The notes: generated by a model not told the origin, from the sequence alone. A stretch of 64,000 bases of DNA from Branchiostoma floridae (GCF_000003815.2 NC_049982.1:13093762-13157761), one strand, 5' to 3'; shown: positions 32,801 through 46,785, counted from the first letter of the stretch. Made by a program: numbers and translations.

Positions 32801-33480
32801 TGGCTTTCCCTAGACTGGCTCATTCGACCCCCTTCGTATTTTCAAAACGGCTTACCGTCCGATCACCAAATTTGCAGGGGCTGATATGCTTGTCGAGTTT
32901 TATGATTCCTGAAATTTTTATATCATTATAACGTAATATGACGCAATTATGACGTCATTTATTGATTTTTTTTGGCTGAAACGGGGAATTCCCATAATAC
33001 CTAAATATTTCACACAAAAAGTTACCAATAAAGCTTTCTTATCAATATTTAAGTGTTATAAGACTTCTGTTTTTAAAAGCCGACGCAACGACGTCAAAAT
33101 GACGTCATAAAATGGCGTCATCTATAGTTTAGCTATCCGCCGTCTTGGATTATCAACCTGAAATGATAATTTTTTCCAACATATAACGCTAATACCCCAT
33201 GAAAATGAATTAAAAACGTTCACATGTTTTCTATAAGAAAATACCAAGTAGTGATAAAATCCGAGTGAAAATATTAAAGCTGGTTATACTTTTCATCATG
33301 ATATTGTCGGCCATCTTGGATTTTGACCAATTACGTCATCTCATTAGCATAATTTATGAATATTTAATTACAAATGTTCAACCTTAATGTGTTAGATATT
33401 AAAGATATATGAAAAGAAGTTTGATTAAGCAGGAAAATTTTTAAATCCCATTGTTTAAACCCAAATTAGTCATTTTTGTA
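32801..33480. repeat. Probable interspersed repeat rich in CRE-type TGACGTCA
   Basis: Two perfect TGACGTCA (32950, 33100), CGACGTCA at 33089 and partial ACGTCAT sites, with CCATCTTGGATT occurring twice (about 33143 and 33309). The internal repetition suggests an unclassified element rather than an enhancer. Confidence 0.4.
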
Positions 33481-35394
33481 AAATTTGCCTTTCAGAAACC
33501 CGTTGCCATGGCAACACGAATATAGAGTCAATAGTACGCTAGGGGTGTCGGTTGACCATATTCATATGAACGTTTTTAGTCCACTTTTTGGGGTTTTGTT
33601 TTTTGTTTTGTTTATTTTCAAGCACCTGGGTAGCCTATTCATTGCTAATACACTGGTTTTCAATAGGGCCCAGTTTCACATATACATACAAGGAAATAAA
33701 AAAAACAACTTACAGAGAGAAAAGTAGACATACAAGTCGGAACAAATAAATACAACTGAAACATGAAAGACACAGATTTTGGGGTTTTGGGGTTAGGCCA
33801 TGTTGATTTGATTATATGGATGCCATCCAAGCTCGCATCAATTTTTGGCCCTTTGCAAAAAAAAGTACAAATGGTAAAATGAGCACATATATGCCGTAGA
33901 TTAAAACAAAGTATCAGAAAACAGATAACTAATGCCAAATAAATACACAAATAAATCGAAAGTCAAAGAATAAGATATGAGAGAACAGAAAAAAATCTAT
34001 TGTTGGTAGGGGGATGTACCCGTACAAAAAAGTTAGCTATAGGCCCTGTTCAGTCCAGAGGATCAAGTCCAGGTCCGGACCTGAGCCTGGACCTGTTTGT
34101 CTATGGAGACATGAGAACTGGCAATACTCAAGACAATGGTATTTGGTCAATTATGCTACAAAGGAATCTGTTTGGTGGATTATCCGACTCCCACTGGCGT
34201 TTTAACATCTCATCTCCATGTAATCAAGGCTAACTGTATCTGTACCTTTGACTATAGACACTTGGTACAAATGGCTACTTGACTTCGCTCTTTTTGTCTT
34301 CTTGGCCCGGTAAGACCCCAAACGCCTGTCGACACAGTGTGTCCACTCCCTAATTAGCAAAACCCTTTCCCGTACGTATTGCACCCGTACGATGTACTGG
34401 GCCCTACACCCAACTGTTGGTATACCGTATTATGCGTTTTTATTCCTATATGTTCTGAAAAAGAGCCCCCCCCCCCCCCTCTGGCAACATGGATTAAAAA
34501 AAAATCCCTTTCTAGATAGGGATAATGACAATCCACAGGCCGTCATTCCCGGAAGTACCCGACAATAGCACAGATGCACGGCTATATCTCCCTTTCTTTT
34601 GAGGGATCTCGATAACTCAGAATTTGTTTTCTTTCCACTTGTCAGTTCGTTAATGTCACCCTGCTAAAACTGTGCGTATTAGGATACAATTACAAGGAGG
34701 AAATGTACTTTGCAGATGGCTTTTGTGCCAGACTAATGAGCAACGCTTGCACGGAAACCATTGTCAAATGCGTTATCAGAGGTTAATCAAAGTCGTGGGC
34801 TTTTCCATTCGTTAACGGGGTTATGTGTGACAGAAACTTTTTTATGCTCTCACACTACATTCAACAATTTTCAGCAAGGTTTCAAAATCTGAAAGCATCA
34901 ACTCCTGAATCGTTTCTTATTATTCTCTTAAAACTTTGGATTTTATCGTTTGATAAAAGATGTTCTTGGTACATTACAGCTCAGCCGAATTTTCAAAATT
35001 CAAATGTAGAGTTTTGGTCAGTACATAATGGTAGTCGTCGTCCTTTCCCTTCCCTCGCTCCTGTCAGATACACCACGATGTGCTTCATGGTATCTTGGTG
35101 CAGGTTTGATTGACAACTGAACGTGACAGTCAGACAGTCAGGCTGTGTTAATTACAGCAGGGAACCTATGAACATCTGAAGAGCATCTGCTTAAGCTAGA
35201 TACCCGCTAGTTTGATCGTTATTAACTAAAGAAGCTGTCAAATATAGCTTTTTTCTTAGAAATCGTTTCCAACACGTTTTTGCTGTATACCCCTATTTGG
35301 GAACGATTGAAGACCGCCACGAACGTACTTATTACCGCCATAAAAATGGAGGTAGTGTTTATAGTATGTGGTGGTGTTAGGGCCTCCTACCAGA
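33481..35394. other. Unassigned sequence
   Basis: A poly-C run at 34465 and several short frames, none supported. No RNA gene or transposon end seen. Confidence 0.35.
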
Positions 35395-35560
35395 TTGCTC
35401 TGCAATTGCGGGTACGTTTTTGTTAAAATCTTTCAAGACGGAACGACTTTATATTCGGTATGCAGGTAGCTTAGACAAAGATGTACACAGCATATTGCAA
35501 GTCAGGCAAATTATGACATAAGTTGCATAATTAATGATTGAAAAATCTATACTTAAGGTC
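35395..35560 (+). repeat. Family A fragment
   Basis: GGTATGCAGGTAGCTTAGAC and AAGTTGCATAATTAATGA match the inner units of the family; both ends are missing. Confidence 0.55.
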
Positions 35561-35599
35561 TTTTTCATGATATACCTACGCCAGAAAGTAGTTACTCAA

Positions 35600-35650
35600 G
35601 TAACTGGATATGATTTTGGAAACGGTCAGACGTTTCAAACAACATTGTTT
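35600..35650. repeat. Dispersed motif GGATATGATTTTGG, copy 1
   Basis: ATGATTTTGGAAACGGTCAG followed by ACGTTTC; near copies at about 49197-49230 and 50477-50507. Each is followed within about 40 bp by TTTCGTCAGT or TTTCGTGACA. Likely the conserved edge of a repeat. Confidence 0.55.
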
Positions 35651-36380
35651 TTCGTCAGTAACAGTGGAGAAATCTTGTTGGAGAGGGCTTTTATGACCTA
35701 GCTGTGAATTTATATGCAATAGAGATCTAGTTGAAGTACATGCATACATGTATGGCACTTTTACATCAGTTGTAAAAGTGCAGAACATTTTTCACTTGTG
35801 AGATATGTCAGTTAGCGAAAGGTACACATCACCATCGGTAAATTTGGCTCACACATACGATCTACAATCATCATTTAGATTTATAGATATCCCTCCATTT
35901 ACATATATTATAAAGAGGGCAGTTAAAGACAGAATCCCGGTAATCATGATTTGATGTGTATTTGAGGTTGTTGAGACAAAGATGCACACAATGCATACTT
36001 GTGACATGTGCGTACAATGAAGTCACATTTATTCATGCATACATTATGTAAAGGTGGAAGTTATTTTCATGATTAATCTATTTCACGGAGTATGTCTACC
36101 AAGTCTTGTTATGGATAGTTAAGATTTTAATAAGCTGGTTGTTATGAACAGGCTAATATGACATACAACAATAGAAAACAAGTCACACACAAATGAATAC
36201 CTGGTGTTCCCGTCGTTATCCAGGTAGTGGTTGTGTAATCCATGCTGTCTGTAAGGTTTGTACGTGCCAAGAATCGTGATCATCAACTTGATTCCTCGAC
36301 GGAAAATCCATGATAGATTATGCATTAACTTGTAGTCATTCATGAGTACCTTTCATACGTGAAATCCGTCTGTATAATAA

Positions 36381-36381
<1 letters not shown>

Positions 36382-36440
<59 letters not shown>

Positions 36441-36530
36441 ACACACAGAGAGAGAGAAGGATAGAGAGAGAGAGAGAGAGAAGGAGAGAGAAGGAGAGAG
36501 AGAGATAGAAGGAGAGAGAGAGAGAGAATG
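36382..36530. repeat. (CA)n then (GA)n microsatellites
   Basis: Nearly pure CA to about 36447, then AGAGAGAGAAGG variants. Confidence 0.97.
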
Positions 36531-36599
36531 AAATAAATAAAAAGAGCCTCCTGAAAGTTTTTTTTCTAGTTTATGTTCATTAAGTCAATACATAGTACA

Positions 36600-37149
36600 T
36601 TAATCACCAATAATCACGACATTCCAAAGCTGAAACACAGCAGTGCTGATGGCACCATCTTTATGAAAGAGTGTTGAGCATTGTTCAATATCTGTAGCAT
36701 TAAACTGTGACGAACAGTACAAACTCTGACCACTGATTTCGAGAGGGAATACCTTCTCATGTTTCACCTCTTTCTCCTTGGGAAACCACGCTTGGGAATC
36801 TGAGAAGGTCGATACTTGATGTCCCACAGATATCAATTTTCGCTGCTTCTATTTCATAACGTCATCCGTGAGGACGGCAGACGACGATTGGCGTACATTA
36901 CAGACAGAGATACACAGGCGAGATATGCAACAACCCTTTTCGTTTCAAGAAAGTATATTTCAATGACACGTTTGGGAAGCAAAGGCAAGATGAATTACTT
37001 AAGTACGTGAACCTGAAGTCTCCCTCAAATGCAAAATGTATCGTATGAGCTTCTTTTAAAGTCCACTTAAGTGCATGTTTGCCGCCAGCTATGAACGCAC
37101 AGGTCGCTGGTCTCCACACCTGAGTAGTGAAAATGACTATCAACAGCAT
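36600..37149 (-). CDS. Possible two-exon small secreted protein
   Basis: Exon 1, 36999-37149: ATG then a hydrophobic stretch MLLIVIFTTQ...ATCAF that looks like a signal peptide, continuing GGKHALKWTLKEAHTIHFAF to a donor A|GTAATT, phase 1. Exon 2, 36600-36799, acceptor CGACCTTCTCAG: reads SQAWFPKEKEVKHEKVFPLE, then SLYCSSQFNATDIEQC with an N-glycosylation sequon, and stops with TAA at 36600-36602. The phases fit, giving about 116 residues and two cysteines in the mature part. I do not recognise the family. Against it: weak start context and short length. Confidence 0.35.
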
Positions 37150-40100
37150 CAGCTACAAGTATTCACTCTCACAGGCATGCAGTAAGTGCTGCTTTGTTCG
37201 GAGGTTAGGTAGCCCATAGCAACAGCTTCATCGCGTTATCTAGAATTGTTTCGCTAACATTCTATATCATTTTGTTCAGTTTGAAGCCTACCAGTTCAGG
37301 ACTTACAGAATAGGAGACATTATGATGCCTGCTAAGTTTCAAATTACGTTACAGCTGATGCCACTTTCCGACGTAAAAAGATGATTAAATGATTAATTAC
37401 GTTGATCAGTTGTTCGTTATAGTTTACTACATCAAAATCCTAATATCTATTATATTTCATCCTTTACATAGTAATGTTAAAAGTAGTATGTGCGTGGTAT
37501 GTACAAATATAGAATACAACACGGTGTATTCCGTATCGCCCAAGGTATCAGCCCGAACCGCGGGTCGGATCGCCCGAAGGCCGGAGGGTACCCACCTAAG
37601 AAAACCCATGTTTTGATGCGAAATGCGCCAGAAGTTGAACAAATTTAGTGCCCTCGAACAATAAGTGTTGTAACAGCAATGTTTCAACGTCCGAATCAGG
37701 TATTCGAATTGCCAATTCGGCCCGCTCGAAACAGTTCGATTTATTCGAATAGAGCCTGTGTGATACGCCTTTCGAACCTGTGCGATACGGAAACGTACGG
37801 CCCGGTCCGGAACACCCGTATCGAATGTTTTCGCGTCACAGGTATGACATAAAACATAGTATAGGGGCTGTGAGACACCAATACACTACTGTACCAAACA
37901 TCGAAGAAAGAGTAATAAGCAGATAATACAGATTACAAAAGGAAGCAGCAAGGATCGTTATGCAATATTTTTTCGATATATGTGCTACCATCTAGCGATA
38001 TGAGTTACGTACACACAAGAGAACGCCATCTTTCCCTTAATCATGTTATATCATCTACCCCGATTCTGTATTTTCCACAATTGATAATTTCATCATGACC
38101 GAATCATACAATACGTTGAAAACACGTCCCTGAATCTTTTAGAGTAATGCCCCCAAATTTAATTGCAGAGAAGACGTTCGTTAAAGGCTTTGCCAATAGC
38201 TCCGATAGCAGTCCTAATGACTGTCTGCCTTCCTGTTTTTGTAACTTGGCAATCTAATGCGATTGCGATGGAAGGTAGAAGAGAATCAAGACAGATTGGA
38301 GCGATTTACATCACCTAGGCACCCGCGGAGCTGGAGACTGGCGCCAGCCGCGGAGAAACTCGGGATGATAGCATGTGATCATGCAGATTCTAATTGGAAT
38401 CATTAGACGTATAAATTAGACCATCAAGGGCATTGATATTGATTTATTCTTTGATTTCATTACATTGCAACAATCGTGTTACCATTGACTTTATCATAAT
38501 TACACATGGCTGTTAGAGTACATTTATTAGATATTACGGAGGATAGGCTCTACTGTATTTTTGCTTAACAGGAAGACTAAGTCTTTTTAGTTCGCTTGGA
38601 AGTATTCCGTTTGTAGGAATGAATGAGAGACAAAATGTCTCTCTTCAAAGGAATATTCCATTCATCCTTTCAAGTACTAGTATACATGTATTCATTTACC
38701 TCCGGGGGTATTACATGACGTTACTTTTAGGCATTTAATGTAGAAATCAGATTTTCTTAAACATTACAATGTCTGCAATTGATATAAACATTTACGATGT
38801 TACGCCTGTCACCATTGGCACGTTTCTTGCCTTGAGAGCCGATGTAAACATGTTTGTGTATTCCCGCCCTTTACGTTATCAGCGGTTTTTGATGCCGACG
38901 TGAGCATGTATAGTCGGTTGGAGAATGAGATTCCCTGCGAGTCACGACTCCGCGACACCTTGCAGCGCCATCATAAGCCTTCATCAGCCTGATCCATTCT
39001 TCTTCCTGTGCTACAGGTCGCGGCATGTCACATGTGAGCCGTGCATGAAAGCTCCCGCCTATTTGGTCTAGATGGCTGTCAACTCCATTTGCCGCGGTCC
39101 TTTGGATGGGTTTTGTATGTTAGAGATGTGAACAAATTGTCAATTTCAGTTGTCAGGTTGAGAAGTGAAACTTTTCCTCCGTGTTTATGATAAGATTGGT
39201 TGGTAAAAACAACGTCTCCGAAGTTGACGTTGATATCGGATGTATAGCAAAATAACTCTTTGATGGTTATTGATGAAAGGATGTGAGTCTAAACGCAAAG
39301 CCCACATAACTGCGCTCCAAACAGGCTAGAGAGTTCCTCACTGATCAGCTTTCAGAGTGCCCGTCAAAGTCTCCTTTACGCTGATAACCTTCTGCTTTGG
39401 GAAATATTTACATAGCACTCACATGTCATGTTGCAACGGACATAAAGCCTTTCAAAGACCCTTTGTTTTTTATTTGTCTATTTTAATTGTATTACATGCC
39501 CGGTAAACCGCCTAATGGTGTAACACACCATGTTTGTACTGAACAGTACAAGCTGGAAAAGAGATTTGTTTGATCCACTCACAACGGGATGGAACTCTAC
39601 TCTTTTTTAGATAAAAGGGGTGGGTTTTTTAACGTGCTCGATGTACATGCTCAACAATCGGCCTCTATTTCACATTCTAACCGACAAACGTCATTTGTGG
39701 AAGCTAGGTACACACACGTGGTAAATTGGTGTAAAGGCCTTGTCTGGATTACCTCCAGATTCTGAGTCAACATCCTGCAACCCTGACCACAAGGCCACGT
39801 GCCTCCACCCGTAGTTACATAATGCACATGTACAATGTATCATGACGAAACCAACACATCTAGTGTCAATAGACGACAAGAAATTTGGGGCCTGGTCATA
39901 AACAACTTGACCCCTAGCCTTATTCTAACCCCATACAGCACCTCGCACGATTAGATCAACGGTTGGGCAAAGGCAATCGGTGGCTCGTATTTATCATACT
40001 TCTTATCCTCCACAAGTCCTTTGACAGAATTCTTTATTGACACAACAAAAGTACAGCGACTTTCGTAAGGTCTAAAGCAACTACTTACAGTACATATAAA

Positions 40101-40452
40101 CAGACATATATCAATATCTATAGATGTGAATAAGTCAACACGTTGATATAAATTTATACATTTGTTTTACAAGAACAACGGGACTTCGCACCGCACATTG
40201 GGGGTGGCGGTGTCTTCTATATATGAGTATGCGAAGTTGCGTTTTTCCTTTTTTATTATTTCAGAATAACTTTCTATTCCGACTGGGTAAGAATCAATCA
40301 TGTCTAGAATTCGATATTTCTGTCATGTTTATGTGACTTATTAGATGTGGATGTTGCAGTTTTGGTCCCCAAATCTAATACGTCATAACCAGGAATCATA
40401 ACGTTGTATTCATTGTGGACAACTCCTTAGCAGTTGCACATCGTTTTGAATA
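37150..40452. other. Unassigned sequence
   Basis: 37520-37850 is CpG-rich and contains CGTATCGCCCAAGG and GTGCGATACGG. 38620-38641 has GAGAGACA-AAA-TGTCTCTC within a looser inverted repeat. No gene recognised. Confidence 0.35.
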
Positions 40453-41549
40453 TTAGAAGTAACAGTAATCAGCCTCACGTGCACCCAAGACGTTCCATAT
40501 TGACTGCTCTTGTGCTCCATTCCCTCCAATTGTGGTTCCCACGTCAATCAGAATGGCTCCAGGAGAGCGTAAAATTGAACCGGCGTCAAGGAAGCAGCTC
40601 ATGATTTGCAGGATCTCGCGTGGAATTTGCGGATTAGTCCTCGGACTCAACTTTGTAAGGCAGATATAATCGTATTTCTATGCTTCATTCAATTTCAGAC
40701 GAAAGGGTTGGTTTATCCACAAAGGTGTCTTTTTTGTAGCACAGACAGTCGCTGTATCGAGAATATGAGAGGTGGGCACCCTACAGCTGTTAGCCTTGAC
40801 TTTCCTGTCACAACCTCCACAATGAAGAACTTCAGTAAGAGTCACTGCTAGAAATCGGCCAGTGTTAGTTAATCTAGCGCCGGATGTAACAAGGACCTCC
40901 GGAGCCTTGCATGTATGATGGAACTTGACAACAATTACAGGCAACTGCCCAATTTTCAACCCCTTTAATGAGCAGCTGTTTTCCGGATAATTGATCCTTC
41001 AGCTGTCAAATTGTGAACTTCACGAATCTTTGAGTGACAACAAAGTACGTTTCGTGTGGATGGTCTGGCCCACAAAATTAACCGACGAGTGGGTTGCAGA
41101 GGTAGCACCTGCATGATTACCGCATAGTCAAGATTCCTCAATCGTCGCAATTAGGTAAAGAGGTGTACGACAAGTGGTTGGGAAGGCCAGCCCACTCATT
41201 AGAAAATGTCATCAACTGAGAATCACGCAAAACAGCTGGAGGACGCTGCCTTCATGCATGTGCCTCTCGGGAAGGGGTTACCGTCTTGTGACGACTGTTC
41301 TGTTTATATGACAGAGAACATCGCCGTGGTCCATCTGTGCTTGTCTGCTGACATTGCTGCCTGAGCGGTAAGAGGTGCCTGTACACGACTGCCACGCTTC
41401 ATGACAATGCCGATGTTTACTGACTGTATGTAGAACAAATAATTTGTCAGGGCAATGCGTTCTTTGCCTTTTCGTGTTCTATGAGTTCCTCCAGTATGAA
41501 ATTTGTGCCCGTATTTGTAATCGATGCTGCTATTCATGAGGACCAACAA
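40453..41549 (-). other. Cluster of minus-strand open frames, possibly exons of an unknown gene
   Basis: Four frames follow one another: 41304-41549, 40965-41150, 40678-40959 (reads LPVIVVKFHHTCKAPEVLV) and 40453-40650 (reads GAILIDVGTTIGGNG, ending at a stop). A plus-strand frame with a good acceptor (TTCATTCAATTTCAG at 40699) overlaps the third, so even the strand is unsure. No family recognised. Confidence 0.2.
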
Positions 41550-43079
41550 TATCTATGGTCCGTGGTAATCACATTCACTGCCAATTGCGTTTCCCAGCTA
41601 CCATCCGTTATCGACAAACACGTACAATGACATCGTTAAGGGTCATTAGTTTGATTGTATTTTATACTTAGTTGCCACAATTTGCTTTCAGAAATATTCT
41701 ACATATGGTCTGCTGCGTACAATGCTATTGGATCCTGTAACTCAATGCAAAACAGATTTGGGCTCTTGTAATTAGTCATCTTTATTTTAACAACCAGATC
41801 ACCAGTCTGGTCATGTTGCCAGTTGAGAAAATGTTGGAGACTACAGACTGCCGCTGATTTCAGCTATTTTCTAACAACAGTAATATTCCTCGTCTCGTGC
41901 TGTATAGACCCTTGTGTTGTCTTATTACAATTTATACCAGAAAATTGAACAAATTGCGCACATTCATTCTCATTAGATTTCGTGCCACTTAGCTTCCCCC
42001 TGAACACACTTGGAACACGCGACCACGCGACACTTCTGGCAGACATTTGGAACCGTTCAGTTTCACCTTCAAAGTTTCCTCGGGTTTGAAAGAACAACGT
42101 CTGTAGAAAATAAAATGCTTGTAGTTATTTAACGTTACTGTGTAATGTATTGTGAGGAAAGTTTGCTTGAACCTTTGTTTATTCATTGTCACCAAAGGCA
42201 CAAAAGAAACTTTGATTTTAGAATCCTAGCAAGAAAAGTGATATGATTGTTCATGTAAAGAGTTGGTTCAATACCCAGTCATTATTAACCGGATAAAACA
42301 CGGCCAGTGACTCGGCTACAGGATAGTCTCGCCACTGGTGGCCTTGCGTACGAGTGCATAGCTACAGGTGATATGCCCTGTGTGGGCAGTGAAGTAATAG
42401 CATTCAAGACTTCTATCGAGTTATGGTCGGCTTTGTACGACGATAGCAGCTACTCGTAGCTAGGTGCAGTACCTTGAGGTAGAGACTTGGTAATTTATGC
42501 AAATCATAAATGAAGCTTATGTGTATTACTCTTATTGTGAAGAAACAAATTGTAATACAGAGCATGGAGTATTTTACTGCTAGTGGAAGAAACCTTTCTA
42601 ATTAACTCTACTCTTCATCATGAATTGAAGGCTTTTTATCTGGCACCTGGACGGTTGGACTTGATGTGATTCTCACTCTTCTATCTGAAGAAGCTGTAAC
42701 GTATGAAGTGACCCTTGATGACGGTTGTGATCCCAGGTTCAATCAGCCGCTCCTCTCTATATTAGCTTCACGCCATGGAAATTATATTGACATGTTCTTG
42801 TCTTTAGAGTTAAAATGCCCTTTATACCTCATTTGAGCTCTTCTTTTGCATGGATAACTCCTTTTACCTAAAGTTCAAAGGTTACCCTGGTTTGCACATA
42901 AGTGATGGCCTTATGGAGAGTGGTTTGTTTTGTATGAACGCATGTTGTGTGGACATGACTGTTGACAACGATTGGGGAAAAGGGGAAGAAGAATGGTATG
43001 TAACAGTTATAATCTGCACCTCGACCAATGGAATAGGGACAGTCCTTGGGAATGTGTACAGTTTTTTTGGCGACGACTA
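41550..43079. other. Unassigned sequence
   Basis: A minus frame at 41864-42097 and an overlapping one at 41989-42201 are both open, with no splice support. Nothing else seen. Confidence 0.35.
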
Positions 43080-43823
43080 ATAGACGAGCCTAACAGTATA
43101 TTATGCGTCCTATTGGCAAGAATTCCCAGAATTGTACAGCAATTTCTGGGATTTTTCCGCGCATGCGTTCTTGCATCATGCGGGACTGAACCATTACATT
43201 CGACCTCGCAGTTTCACAATTATCAAACTCGCCAAAGCGCAAATCTGCACATCCCCCTATTCAGAACCTCTCTTGCCCAAATGTCTGTTAAATACATGTG
43301 TGTTAAAATATGGAATGATCTTCCCCCTCCCTTAAGAACCTTACTTCCTCTCTCCTGACTTTTAAACGTAATCTGAAAATCCATCTGTTAATCCATCCGA
43401 GCCCCCTGTAGTAGCCACATTTTTTTTAATCATATCATCTTAATTCATTCCATTATTTGATTATCCTTATTGCACTATTATCATTTTCTAAGTATTATGC
43501 TGATTTATTATTAATTGTTAAGTCAAACCATTAATTACTTGGTTATCCCTATTGCATCATTATCATTTTCTACATATTACGTTACTTTATCATTCATTGT
43601 TAATTCATACCATTAATTACTTTATTATTATATTATTATTATTCTATGTATTACTTTACTTTATTATTATATATCATAAGCAATTTTGATTAGTTTAAAG
43701 GAGGAGGGCTAAGTATAAGCTTCACAAGCTTTTTCCCTCCTCCTGCACCTGTTTTATCCATTGTTTTCGTTTTGTGTTTTAATGTAATACTTGTGTGCGA
43801 ATAAATAAACAAACAAACAAACG
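43080..43823 (+). mobile_element. 5'-truncated LINE, 3' end of RT ORF plus 3' UTR
   Basis: The frame to about 43360 reads HNYQTRQSANLHIPLFRTSL and CVKIWNDLPPPLR, the characteristic C-terminal tail of non-LTR reverse transcriptases (H-NYxTR...L-xxR-...KIWN-LP). A small frameshift then breaks the frame. The 3' UTR is AT-rich, holds a stem GGAGGAGGG...CCCTCCTCC (about 43700-43743) and ends in AATAAATAAACAAACAAAC. The left edge is uncertain. Dead copy. Confidence 0.8.
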
Positions 43824-44145
43824 GATAAGCTTTTCAGTCGAAGTGCACATAAGTCATAACAATATGAGAGTCTAACACGTGTGACTCGCTCTGCATGCTG
43901 CAACGAATCCGGGCCTTGATAGACGTCCGTATAGGTGTATCGGTTCCATAAAAAGTCAAAAGCTTTGCATCTTCCTCGAGTTTTTATACCTGTTACCTAC
44001 TGACGTCAGATCATGGAGCTGTTATTCAGGCCTGGAATATCGTGCTATACACAACATTGTACAACATAACCCCAGGTTAAGACATGTTGTTACAAAGTTG
44101 TTACAAATTTGCGATCGAAGCAAAGCAATGTACGATCAGCACATC

Positions 44146-44227
44146 TGCTTCATTAGCTCACTTGGTATTGTTGGTCCGTCTTGTTCATACAACTCCAGAG
44201 ATCGCGAGTTCAAATCACCCAAGGTGG
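44146..44227 (+). ncRNA. tRNA-like sequence (tRNA pseudogene or SINE head)
   Basis: TTAGCTCACTTGG resembles an A box and GAGTTCAAATC a B box, about 50 nt apart as in tRNA genes, followed by ACCCAAGG and a T-run. No perfect cloverleaf is evident. Confidence 0.45.
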
Positions 44228-46596
44228 ATTTTTAATTTTTTTTTCAATTTGGACATTTATCATATATACAATATATATCATAGATTAGGTTTAACACTTG
44301 ATAGCAAAAGCTGTATTGGTTTTGTTAGTGTCAAATTGTTACGGATTTGCGATAGACAAAACCTGTATTGATTTTGTTAGCGTCCCTGGGCACCGCCATA
44401 TTGTCTCAAGGGAGTCTTGCATTTTGTCCCATCGGAGCATTGTATGATGGCAAGAGGTGTAGAAATTTCGACGTGTTAACGACTGACTGCCCTAAGCACA
44501 TTCTTCACACGGCACAAATGATATGCTTAATCATTAGCCAAAGTAGATTCCAGGCTCCAGTGCCATTATTGGAACCGATTCTACAATTTAGCCATGATAT
44601 CTGTTGGCCTTCAGTTGAGAACGAGAGATAAGACAATCTCTGGAGGAATAACGTTCTTTATGATCTTGATATCAATTCTGTTTTATATTATCTTATATAT
44701 TGGGATTGAACTCTAACATGGAGTAAGGTACCGAGAGACAAGTAGTTAGTGTAGACACAATGCAATATATTTTACCCTTACCGTTACATGAAACGTTCCA
44801 ATGCAATATCCGGGACAACTGGGGGCGTTGGAAATTGCTTCTACTGTTACATCGGGATAAATCGGAACCTTTGGACGTGAAATTACAAGACACTAATACA
44901 TTTCTCAGAAAAGGGTAATTCTGCGTTTAAGCTACACCAAATCTCCCCCATGTAATATATAAGTATGTCAGTTTGTAGACATAGTACACGTGGAAGCTAA
45001 GAAATGATAATGAACTAAACATTTCCTAACTAAAAACAGAGTGCCAAAACAAAATCGTCCTTTGGAGGTTGAGGAGGTCTGTATGAATGTGTAAGAATGA
45101 CCTGTAAACTGTATCTTTTCCCTACATCTGCTGAACAATATTGATTCCAATCCAGTCCCGGGCGGTCCGGTCAGAACCTTTCACACTGGCAGCTCCTCGC
45201 CAGATTACCTAAGAACATATAGCCAACGTTGACGTTTAAAATGGCGGCATTGGTCAGATTGTATGGTCGTTAGTCAATAGGGTCAGCACTAATCAGTCAA
45301 CCACCATCCGTTACTTCAGTATGAGTTATGTACAGGATAGATCAGGATCAGGTCGACTGGTCGATATATCGTTTGTTTGTTTGATTACCTGTCTTACAGC
45401 GATTATTAATTCCTATGGGATTCGTGACTTCATCTAATTGTTAGTAGTTTGCTCATGAGCTCAGCAGTTTGAATTTAAGACAATGTGTTCTGTTTGCATT
45501 CTGATGCTGACACTCAAATGAAACTTTCTCGTGTCTTCTATTAAACTCATTGCAGCATTTTATAAATTTTTGGGACACCTATATCATCTAACCCACTCCA
45601 CCAACACACACAATGTTGAAAAGTATGGCCAAAGTTGGAATGTGCAAATGTTTCTACACCACAAAGACGAAATCATCTTTGTCGTGACTACTAGTATGTG
45701 AAAAGGCCTTGTCAAATTCGCTTGCAAATATTTGCCGTGACTACACATCGTGATCCCTACACGTTGTGTGACACGCCTAAAGTTATTACCAGGCATGGTT
45801 CATTCTTAACCCAGACATTACTGTTGGCACTAATGCTAACCTTTTGGGTGACTACATTGGATCAACGCTGACAAATGGATAGCCTTGGGCATGGCAGCGT
45901 GTAGCTAGTGATTGTACATGCGCTCTGATCGTAGATATATTCGTGTCACCGACATGGGGCTTCCCACAAGATGGCGTCTTTTTTTATTGATGTTTGATTC
46001 GAATTCCCTCAAGCGCGATAGATAATCTTAAAGACACCGTGCCAAGAAACTTGTCATCTTCACCTTACAAGAATGTATCCTTTACACTTGACATTTGCTT
46101 TATTCTTTCGTAGCGTAGGGATGCTGTAGGTTTTTGGTATCTAGTGATTTCGGGTAAAATAGCCAATCTTTGGGGTATGTTTGATCTAATGTGAGATCAT
46201 CAATGAAAGACGGCCCCTCAGAGTGGAGAAACGAGAGGCCTTGTTAGAAAAGAAGAAAACAAAACCCTCCGGAAGAGGTAGACCAATTTATACGAAAGGT
46301 AACGATGCGGTCAGGTCTTACCCGCAAACAGTAGGGACGGTTGGCGAGTTGATCCTGAAGCACAAATGTCATTAATACCGCGGCACTGGCCGCCTGGGAT
46401 GTGTCCTAGTTCACCACGTGTGATAGCTCCGTTCCCATTTGGTCAATTATCGATCTTAAGGAAGCCGATTAAGGTAGAAATGTCACTGGCGGCAAGGTTG
46501 CTTGTTTAAAAGACCATGCCAATTAAAGGCTGCTTAAGTGGTGGACAAGCACGTCATAAAACGCGCTTGTCCTTCCTCACGCCATGTACGCATCTC
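44228..46596. other. Unassigned sequence
   Basis: Short unsupported frames only. CCTTCCTCACGCCATGTACG at 46571-46590 recurs slightly changed at 47285-47304. Confidence 0.35.
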
Positions 46597-46723
46597 GAGA
46601 TGGAGAAACAGATTCCCTTTTATTGACGGAGTATGATATACCCTGTATTTAGATAAAACGATAGATGGCTATGCATAAATGTTTCTAACACAGTCAATAA
46701 AAGGTAATCTGTTTCTCCATCTC
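46597..46723. mobile_element. Small MITE with about 33-bp inverted termini
   Basis: GAGATGGAGAAACAGATT at 46597 and AATCTGTTTCTCCATCTC ending 46723, pairing extended through CCTTTTATTGAC. 127 bp with an AT-rich middle. Confidence 0.8.
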
Positions 46724-46785
46724 TAACTTTTCATCATTAAAGGAAGGCCTATGCAAAAGTTGTGTCCCACAGATAACAGTCTTCA

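Noticed and set aside
38600-38700. Hairpin around GAGAGACA-AAA-TGTCTCTC as a microRNA precursor
   Set aside because: The outer stem is irregular with large bulges, and nothing indicates a mature strand.
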